DNA of 6,852 nt. Origin: Ignavibacteriales bacterium CG12_big_fil_rev_8_21_14_0_65_30_8. GTDB taxonomy: Bacteria > Bacteroidota > Ignavibacteria > Ignavibacteriales > Ignavibacteriaceae. The stretch is from contig PFGS01000032.1 in NCBI GenBank assembly GCA_002783525.1, forward strand, positions 1-6,852, read 5' to 3'. Each line of letters starts with the position of its first letter. Position 1 is the stretch's first letter. The position numbers and the translations under genes are program-made. This document shows positions 1-5,593 of this stretch, in pieces. The notes under the pieces were generated by a model that saw only the letters and a list, made by a program, of their open reading frames with translations, ran no database searches and was not told the origin of the DNA.

Positions 1-153
1 GTAAAGAAAAAATTGAAGGATAAAGGATTTGCAAGAGCTGTCAATAGGGAAGATATTATAAACGGAGCTGAAAATTTAGACATTCCCTTAGATGAGCATA
101 TTGCTTTTTGCATACAAGCAATGAAGAAAAACAAAGATTTATTGGGTTTATAA
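1..153 (+). CDS. 3' end of HD-superfamily hydrolase-like protein (partial)
   Basis: Frame 1 is open from the window edge to a TAA at 151-153 and gives the last 50 residues of a protein whose start lies outside. The tail carries K-D-K-G-F-A-R-A-V-N-R-E-D-I, then G-A-E-N-L, then L-D-E-H-I-A-F. I recognise this pattern from memory as the C-terminus of predicted HD-superfamily hydrolases of the COG2316 type, small proteins of unknown substrate. The metal-binding H...HD residues would be upstream and cannot be checked here, so enzymatic activity is inferred only. The gene is co-directional with porU, but the 178-bp gap with promoter-like elements argues for a separate transcription unit. It has no evident link to secretion. 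I am confident the frame is coding and moderately confident of the family. Confidence 0.65.
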   Translation, partial: VKKKLKDKGFARAVNREDIINGAENLDIPLDEHIAFCIQAMKKNKDLLGL

Positions 154-189
154 CTGAAAAATTAAATAAATAATATTTTCATTTTAGCC

Positions 190-257
190 TTGACTTATTA
201 TTAAATTGAATACTAAATTTAAGTATACAATTAAGGAGAATAGTATAAATATTTTTG
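190..257 (+). promoter_or_regulatory. Candidate promoter region for porU
   Basis: Two overlapping possibilities are visible. One is a sigma70-like TTGACT at 190-195 with a weak TAAATT at 214-219, spacer 18. The other is a -10-like TATAAA at 244-249 that runs into TATTTTTG at 250-257. The latter matches the Bacteroidota -7 consensus TAnnTTTG exactly, but no TTG sits 19 bp upstream of it. Elements like these are common by chance in AT-rich DNA. If the second is used, transcription would begin near 262-265 and leave a leader of about 70 nt. Confidence 0.28.
204..232. repeat. Imperfect inverted repeat upstream of porU
   Basis: The arms AATTGAATACT (204-214) and AGTATACAATT (222-232) are reverse complements at 10 of 11 positions and are separated by 7 bases. 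The repeat lies between the two candidate promoter elements, just upstream of the TATAAA/TATTTTTG block. It could be an operator for a dimeric regulator or, if transcribed, a weak hairpin. The arms are mostly A/T, so chance is a real alternative. Confidence 0.35.
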
Positions 258-331
258 CTACGGAATTATAATTCATTATTAGATATATTTTATATCGAAT
301 TCAAAAATTTATAGTAACATCTAACTCTAAA

Positions 332-3300
332 ATGAATAGCAAAAAATTAATATTCTTTTTAATAGTACTTACCCCGTTTGTATTATTACCCCAACAGGAT
401 CTCAAGATCCTATCTTCTAATTCCAATTCATTGGTAGTTGAGTTTACTCCCAATTATTATGACACATCATCAATAAAAATAGGAAACAATAGATTTATTA
501 AAGGTTTATTTACAGGTGGATATATTATAAATCCAGAAAATAATGGTGAGCCTGCAATATCTGTTAAATTTTTAAATATTGGTGTTCCATCAGAGTTTGG
601 GAATACGTTAGAAGTATTAAATTCAGATTATATAGACTTAAAAGGTGAATTAATTCCTAAACCTCAAGTTATAAAAACCAATGGAGTGGATGATAACGTT
701 TATCAAAAAAGTGAAACCTACTATAATTTTATTAGCTCGGAAGATCTGGTAACTTTTGGTGAATATGGTTTAGCTCGAAATTTAAGAACACAATCAATTA
801 TTATACATCCTGTAAAATTTAATGCTGCTTCAAGAAACATTAGACTATATACAAGAATAGTTTTTAGAATAAATTTTTCGCCGGTTAAATCATATTCATC
901 ACAACCTGTATCTGATCTTTTAGAAGGATCAATCATTAATTATAATGTTGCTAAGAATTGGAGTGCAAAAAATATATCATTAAAAAAATCTATTATTAAT
1001 AGTGTACTTGCTACAGGTACTTGGTATAAATTTGAAACAAACTCGGAAGGGATTTACAAAATAACAAGAGATAAACTTTCAGAATTAGGAATTGATGCAA
1101 GTACTGTTGATCCCAGAACTATTAAAATTTATAATAATGGCGGTAAACTTTTATCAGAAAATTTGAATGATGCTAGACCTGCGGACCTGCAAGAAAATGC
1201 AATATATGTACAAGGAGAAAGTGATGGATCATTTGATAATAATGATTTCATACTGTTTTATGGTAGGGGAAATAACTTTTGGGAATATGATACAACTACT
1301 AAAAAATATAAGAGATATTTCCACCCCTATTCAAATACTAATTATTTCTGGATAACTTTTGGAGGACCTCAAGGTAAAAGAGTAGCTCAAAAAATTAGTA
1401 ATAATGCCTTAACTTTTTTCCCTCAAGCAAGTTCAGTCGATTTTGCTTCTTTGGAAGAAGATAAAAAGAATATTGCTCAAACAGGAAGAATTTATCTTGG
1501 TGATGAATTTAATAGTTCAAATTTAGAACACAGTTATACGATTAAATTAGACGGAAGAATAGATACTTATCCAATTAACTATCTATATAGATTTGTAAAT
1601 GCTTCATCTGATAATATTATATTGGATGTTACTGAGAATACAATATTAATTTCATCACAAAATCTTTTTGGTTATGGGTCTGCTAAATATATAGATGGAA
1701 TTGGGTATATAAAAAATATAAGTTATTCGGGTACATTACTTGATAATAGAAGTGTTCTAAAATTTACCATAAATAATCCTACTTCAATTTCTACAAACGG
1801 ATATTTAGACTATTATGAAATTACTTATCAAAAAGAATTAAAAGCTTTTAATGATAATCTTGTTTTTTATTCAAAAGATACAACAGCAAATATTCAGTAT
1901 TCCCTAAATAGCTTCTCAAATTCAAATATTTTTGTCTTTGATGTAACTGATTATGCAAATGTTCAAATGATAACAAATCCAACTTTGGTAAGTGGTGGTC
2001 AGTTTGTTTTTCAAAGTAATGAGTTAAAAGATAATGTACATAAATACATAGCAGTTGGAGAAAATAACTATCAATTCAAAACTATTACAAATATAGTCCA
2101 AGCAGAAAATTCTAATGTACATGGTATTAGTGAGGGTGCTAAGTTTATTATTATTACACATAAAAACTTTGTAGACGCAGCAAACAGATTAAAAGAATAC
2201 AGACAAAACCAAGCGCCAGTTAGAATCTCTACTATTATTATTGATATAGATGATATTTACGATGAATTCTCCGGCGGAAATGTAGATGTTACTGCAGTTA
2301 GAGATTTTCTAAAGTATGCCTTTTCAAATTGGAATATTACTCCTGAATATGTCTTATTTATGGGTAAAGGAACATATGATCCTAAAAATGTTGAAGGATT
2401 AAATAATAATTTTGTTCCCGCTACAGAAACTTTAGAATCACTTTCACTTATTCCATCATTTACTTCAGATGATTACTATCTAAAAATTGTTGGGGATGAT
2501 TCCTTTGTTGATCTTGCATCAGGACGAATGACAGTAAGAACTACTGAAGAAGCCAACAATATTATTGATAAAATAATTGAATATGAAAATAGTACATCCA
2601 CAGGTGTGTGGAAAAATCTTATTACTTTAGTTTCTGATGATGGTTTTACATCAACTACCTATGAAGGAGCTGAACATACAGCACCATCTGAGATTTTAGG
2701 GAATAATTTTATACCACCATCATTTGATAAAAATAAAATTTATATGGCAAATTATCCGGTTGAATTAACTAGCTCTGGTAGGAGAATGCCTGATGTAAAT
2801 AAAGCAATTATTGATGCAATAAATAATGGAACTTTAATTCTAAATTATGTTGGTCATGGTGCACCTGATCTATGGGCTCATGAAAATGTTTTTATTCAAA
2901 GTACTACAATCCCTCAACTTCATAATAAAAAATATTTCTTTTTAAGTGCAGCTACTTGTGATTTTGGTTATTATGATATTCCTGATTATCAAAGCTCTGC
3001 CGAAGAATTGTTATTTTTAAAAAATGCTGGAGCAATTGCTGCTTATACTGCATCAAGATTAGTCTATTCTTCGCTTAATCATTCTTTAATGTATCAGTTG
3101 TTTAATGATTTGTTGAATACACCAAAAGATACATTAAATTTAAGTATACCAATAGGAAAAGCTAATTTCTTAACCAAACAGATATTCCATGGTACTAACG
3201 ATCAGAAATATCATATATTTGGCGACCCTACTTTGAGATTGGCTATCCCACAGTACCAGGCAAAGATTGATTCAATTAATAGTCAGAATGTTGCTGCTTC

Positions 3301-4321
3301 TACAAGTATACAAGTAAAAGCTTTAAGTAATACAAATATTAATGGAGAAATAAAAAAAATAGATGGAACAACCTGGAGTGATTTTAACGGGGAAGGTTTA
3401 CTAACGGTTTTTGATTCTGAAAGAAATGTTCCAATTCCATCTATAAATAATTACCCAATGACATTGCAAGGAGGTGTAATTTTTAGGGGAAGAATTTCTA
3501 TAAGTAATGGTAAGTTTGCTACTAACTTTATTGTTCCAAAAGATATCTCCTATGAAAATAAAAATGGGAAAGTTCAGCTTTATTTTACAGGAGAAAATAT
3601 TGATGGTATTGGTTTTACAAATAAAGTAATTGTAGGTGGAACAGATACAACAACTATTAACGACGGGGAAGGGCCGGTTATTGATATTTTTTATGATAAT
3701 TTAAATTCAAGAAATAATGCTCTGATAAGTCCTAATTCAAAACTAATTGTTAATCTTTCTGATAATACAGGGTTAAATACAACCGGAACTGGAATTGGAC
3801 ATAAATTGGAAGGGATCTTAAATGACAATGAGAATTCTCCAATTGATTTTACAAATTATTTTACGAGTGATTTGAACTCTGGAGGTAAATCAGGACAAAT
3901 TAATTATATATTTAATAACTTAGAACCTGGAGATTATAAAATTAGAATAAAAGCCTGGGATGTATTTAATAACAATTCTAGTCAGGAAAGCTTTTTCAGT
4001 GTTGTATCTCAGAATGAGTTATTGATTAGAAATGTATATAATTATCCTAATCCATTTGGTTCAAATACTACTTTTACTTTTCAACAGAATTTAAATACAT
4101 TTTTAGATGTAAAGATTAAAATATTTACAGTTTCTGGAAGATTAATCAGAAATATTGAAAAAAATAATATAAGTGATAAATTTGTGACTGTTGCTTGGGA
4201 TGGCAGAGACCAAGATGGTGATATGATTGCAAACGGCACTTATTTATATAAAATAATAGTTAAAACTGCAGATGGAGCATTTAATAAAAGTGTACTAGGT
4301 AAATTAGCAATAATAAGATAG
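332..4321 (+). CDS. porU: Type IX secretion system sortase PorU (C25 gingipain-like peptidase)
   Basis: This 1,329-residue secreted cysteine peptidase is the T9SS sortase. In characterised systems PorU sits on the cell surface bound to PorV, cleaves the C-terminal signal of cargo and joins cargo to surface glycolipid. Residues 1-20 form a signal peptide (short basic start, then a run of I/L/F/V). Residues about 45-190 resemble the C25 propeptide. About 228-340 hold a PorU-type module (GTWYKF, GIYKI). The caspase-like C25 domain spans about 610-970 with YVLFMGKG (673-680), SDDYY (712-716), catalytic His842 in GHG, catalytic Cys876 in TCDFG, and closing FGDPTLRL (963-970). Ig-like beta regions follow. 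The C-terminal domain has YPNPF (1238-1242) and a FlgD-like WDGRDQDG (1289-1296). It is longer than the P. gingivalis protein as I remember it. ATG 332 is the first usable start after an in-frame stop at 269-271. Confidence 0.93.
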   Translation: MNSKKLIFFLIVLTPFVLLPQQDLKILSSNSNSLVVEFTPNYYDTSSIKIGNNRFIKGLFTGGYIINPENNGEPAISVKFLNIGVPSEFGNTLEVLNSDYIDLKGELIPKPQVIKTNGVDDNVYQKSETYYNFISSEDLVTFGEYGLARNLRTQSIIIHPVKFNAASRNIRLYTRIVFRINFSPVKSYSSQPVSDLLEGSIINYNVAKNWSAKNISLKKSIINSVLATGTWYKFETNSEGIYKITRDKLSELGIDASTVDPRTIKIYNNGGKLLSENLNDARPADLQENAIYVQGESDGSFDNNDFILFYGRGNNFWEYDTTTKKYKRYFHPYSNTNYFWITFGGPQGKRVAQKISNNALTFFPQASSVDFASLEEDKKNIAQTGRIYLGDEFNSSNLEHSYTIKLDGRIDTYPINYLYRFVNASSDNIILDVTENTILISSQNLFGYGSAKYIDGIGYIKNISYSGTLLDNRSVLKFTINNPTSISTNGYLDYYEITYQKELKAFNDNLVFYSKDTTANIQYSLNSFSNSNIFVFDVTDYANVQMITNPTLVSGGQFVFQSNELKDNVHKYIAVGENNYQFKTITNIVQAENSNVHGISEGAKFIIITHKNFVDAANRLKEYRQNQAPVRISTIIIDIDDIYDEFSGGNVDVTAVRDFLKYAFSNWNITPEYVLFMGKGTYDPKNVEGLNNNFVPATETLESLSLIPSFTSDDYYLKIVGDDSFVDLASGRMTVRTTEEANNIIDKIIEYENSTSTGVWKNLITLVSDDGFTSTTYEGAEHTAPSEILGNNFIPPSFDKNKIYMANYPVELTSSGRRMPDVNKAIIDAINNGTLILNYVGHGAPDLWAHENVFIQSTTIPQLHNKKYFFLSAATCDFGYYDIPDYQSSAEELLFLKNAGAIAAYTASRLVYSSLNHSLMYQLFNDLLNTPKDTLNLSIPIGKANFLTKQIFHGTNDQKYHIFGDPTLRLAIPQYQAKIDSINSQNVAASTSIQVKALSNTNINGEIKKIDGTTWSDFNGEGLLTVFDSERNVPIPSINNYPMTLQGGVIFRGRISISNGKFATNFIVPKDISYENKNGKVQLYFTGENIDGIGFTNKVIVGGTDTTTINDGEGPVIDIFYDNLNSRNNALISPNSKLIVNLSDNTGLNTTGTGIGHKLEGILNDNENSPIDFTNYFTSDLNSGGKSGQINYIFNNLEPGDYKIRIKAWDVFNNNSSQESFFSVVSQNELLIRNVYNYPNPFGSNTTFTFQQNLNTFLDVKIKIFTVSGRLIRNIEKNNISDKFVTVAWDGRDQDGDMIANGTYLYKIIVKTADGAFNKSVLGKLAIIR

Positions 4322-4330
4322 GTATGATTA

Positions 4331-4359
4331 TTGTACTTTTATAGTAATTAATGTAAAAT
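4331..4359 (+). promoter_or_regulatory. Candidate promoter for porV
   Basis: TTGTAC (4331-4336) and TAAAAT (4354-4359) are separated by 17 bp. The -10 matches TATAAT at 5 of 6 positions, and the -35 keeps only the TTG. A second -10-like TATAAA at 4379-4384 lacks a partner at the right distance. If that one were used, the transcript would begin almost exactly at the hairpin at 4389. Both readings are weak in such AT-rich DNA. Confidence 0.3.
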
Positions 4360-4388
4360 ATTGATAAATAAATAAGAATATAAACATT

Positions 4389-4418
4389 GTGTTAAAATTA
4401 AGTGTATCATTTTAACAC
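4389..4418 (+). promoter_or_regulatory. Hairpin in the porV leader
   Basis: The arms GTGTTAAAAT (4389-4398) and ATTTTAACAC (4409-4418) are perfect reverse complements around a 10-base loop. The structure ends 8 bases before the GGAGG of porV. It is not a good intrinsic terminator: the stem has only three G-C pairs and the following bases are TTTAAATTGG rather than a T run. A 5'-leader stabilising hairpin, a translation-control element or an operator are the plausible readings. The 3' arm can also pair with AAGTGT in the loop (4400-4405 with 4415-4420), which gives a shorter competing hairpin. Confidence 0.45.
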
Positions 4419-4426
4419 TTTAAATT

Positions 4427-4431
4427 GGAGG
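4427..4431 (+). promoter_or_regulatory. Shine-Dalgarno site of porV
   Basis: GGAGG lies 7 bases before the ATG at 4439, near-ideal spacing. It decides the start of porV and contrasts with porU, which has no such site. A perfect GGAGG is uncommon in Bacteroidia and Flavobacteriia, where ribosomes largely ignore it. It therefore hints at a deeper branch such as Ignavibacteria. Confidence 0.8.
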
Positions 4432-4438
4432 AAAGGTT

Positions 4439-5587
4439 ATGAGATTTATAATTAAAATTGTTTTGATTGCGGCTTTAGTTGGTATACTGCCAAAAGGTAT
4501 TTATGCACAGGGTGGTGAAACTGGAGTAGCATTTCTTTTGTTAGCACCAGATTCAAGAGCTGGAGGTATGGGTGAAGCTGGAACTGGACTTGCTGATAAC
4601 TCAGCAGCTATATTTTGGAACCCGGGTGGTATTGGATTTTTAGATGGTACTGAAATTAGTATTACACATAGTAATTGGTTACCACAATTTAATCTAGATC
4701 TTTTCTATGATTACCTAACCTACCGCCAATACGTTGAAAGTTTAAATGGAAGTGTAACAGCTAGTATTACATATATGAATTTTGGTGAATTTGTTAGAAC
4801 CGGGCCTGATGATCCAACTCCATTAGGTACATTCAATGCTTTTGATGCAGCTCTTACTTTAGGTTATGGTACTAAAATTTCTGATAATATGGGTTTAGGT
4901 TTCAACTTCAGATTAATTCATAGTAGATTATCTGATCAACCTACTTCTTTGGAACAAGGAACTGGAACTGCAACAACAATAAGTTTTGATGTTGGCTGGA
5001 TGTGGAGACCGGATCAATTTGATATCCCTTTTTTAGGTGATTTAAGTAAGAAGTTTAGTCTTGGAATAAATTTGAGTAATTTAGGACCAAAAATTAATTA
5101 TATTGATCAAGCACAAGCTGATCCAATTCCAACAAATTTAAGGCTTGGAATGGCATTCCAATTATTCCATAATGATTTTAATTCTCTTATTTATACTTTT
5201 GATATGAGTAAATTATTGGTTGATAGGGATAGTTCTGTATCAGAAAGTTTCTATAAAGCTATTTTTTCTTCCTGGACTAAAAAACCTGTATTCAGATCTA
5301 TAGATTATTCAATGGGGCTTGAATATACATATGGTACACCGGGAGATTTCCTATTTTCATTAAGAACAGGTTTCTTTTATGAAGATCCTTCATATGGTAA
5401 CAGAAAATTTGTAACTTTTGGTGCAGGTATTCGCTATGATATTTACGGGTTTGATTTTAGTTATATAACAACATCAATCTTCAAAGGCGGCTCAAACCAT
5501 CCGCTTTCTGATACTCTAAGATTTAGTGTAGCAATTGGTTGGGGCAGTGTACAAAATAAAACTGTGGGATTGCCTAGAGGAATTTAA
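4439..5587 (+). CDS. porV: Type IX secretion system outer-membrane protein PorV (LptO)
   Basis: This 382-residue outer-membrane beta-barrel belongs to the FadL-like PorV group. In studied T9SSs PorV collects cargo leaving the SprA/Sov translocon through the cargo's C-terminal domain and presents it to PorU. It also anchors PorU at the surface. Residues 1-23 are a signal peptide ending I-Y-A before Gln24. The mature N-terminus has the family hallmark: DSRAGGMGEAG (38-48), then L-A-D-N-S-A-A, then FWNPGG. The rest alternates aromatic and polar residues with regular Gly/Asn/Asp turns, as expected for barrel strands. The last strand appears to be LRFSVAIGWG, followed by an 11-residue tail, so the protein does not end on the usual terminal aromatic residue. 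The length is normal for the family. It lies 117 bp after porU and 6 bp before the next gene. I am confident of PorV over the related PorQ because of porU next door and the N-terminal match. Confidence 0.92.
   Translation: MRFIIKIVLIAALVGILPKGIYAQGGETGVAFLLLAPDSRAGGMGEAGTGLADNSAAIFWNPGGIGFLDGTEISITHSNWLPQFNLDLFYDYLTYRQYVESLNGSVTASITYMNFGEFVRTGPDDPTPLGTFNAFDAALTLGYGTKISDNMGLGFNFRLIHSRLSDQPTSLEQGTGTATTISFDVGWMWRPDQFDIPFLGDLSKKFSLGINLSNLGPKINYIDQAQADPIPTNLRLGMAFQLFHNDFNSLIYTFDMSKLLVDRDSSVSESFYKAIFSSWTKKPVFRSIDYSMGLEYTYGTPGDFLFSLRTGFFYEDPSYGNRKFVTFGAGIRYDIYGFDFSYITTSIFKGGSNHPLSDTLRFSVAIGWGSVQNKTVGLPRGI
5576..5580 (+). promoter_or_regulatory. Possible Shine-Dalgarno of the M6-like gene, inside the porV end
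   Basis: AGAGG lies within the last codons of porV, 13 bases before the ATG at 5594. The spacing is longer than ideal, so start at 5594 may depend partly on ribosomes that have just finished porV (stop at 5585-5587). No other purine-rich site is closer to the ATG. Confidence 0.4.
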
Positions 5588-5593
5588 ACCTTT

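Larger units (their letters stand above)
154..331 (+). other. Intergenic region upstream of porU
   Basis: This 178-bp stretch is very AT-rich. It holds no gene I would defend and no GC-rich hairpin followed by a T run, so no intrinsic terminator for the upstream gene is visible. It does contain an imperfect inverted repeat (204-232) and promoter-like hexamers (190-257), listed separately. There is no Shine-Dalgarno directly before the porU ATG at 332: the preceding bases read ctaactctaaa. The A-rich leader is typical of many Bacteroidota genes. An AAGGAG at 233-238 is about 93 bp upstream of the ATG and too far away to serve porU. Confidence 0.6.
4322..4438 (+). other. porU-porV intergenic region
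   Basis: These 117 bp hold a promoter-like pair (4331-4359), a perfect inverted repeat (4389-4418) and a strong Shine-Dalgarno (4427-4431), each listed separately. The gap is long enough for porV to have its own promoter, while the genes stay co-directional, so a mixed arrangement of read-through plus internal promoter is possible. No small open frame here looks coding. Confidence 0.6.

Noticed and set aside
219..232. 14-base exact repeat TTAAGTATACAATT, also at 5928-5941
   Set aside because: The second copy is inside coding sequence. In DNA this AT-rich, one shared 14-mer in about 7 kb is near chance expectation, and there is no third exact copy.
255..314. Possible 19-codon leader peptide starting at TTG 255
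   Set aside because: The AAGGAG at 233-238 is 16 bases away, the start is a rare TTG, and the peptide has no notable composition such as repeated regulatory codons.
721..936. Minus-strand 71-codon open frame inside porU
   Set aside because: It lies wholly antisense to the clearly coding porU propeptide region, has no recognisable motif and is a by-product of AT-rich codon use.
1167..1355. Plus-strand 62-codon open frame inside porU in another frame
   Set aside because: It overlaps a conserved PorU module in the correct frame, lacks a ribosome site and has no family resemblance.
332..4321. porU as an ordinary secreted gingipain protease rather than the sortase
   Set aside because: The PorU-type module (GTWYKF, GIYKI), the overall length and the adjacent porV all favour the sortase. 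Cargo gingipains are not normally encoded next to porV.
4389..4420. porV leader hairpin as the terminator of porU
   Set aside because: The stem is A/T-rich and is followed by TTTAAATTGG rather than a T run. It lies immediately before the porV ribosome site, so a leader or operator role fits better.
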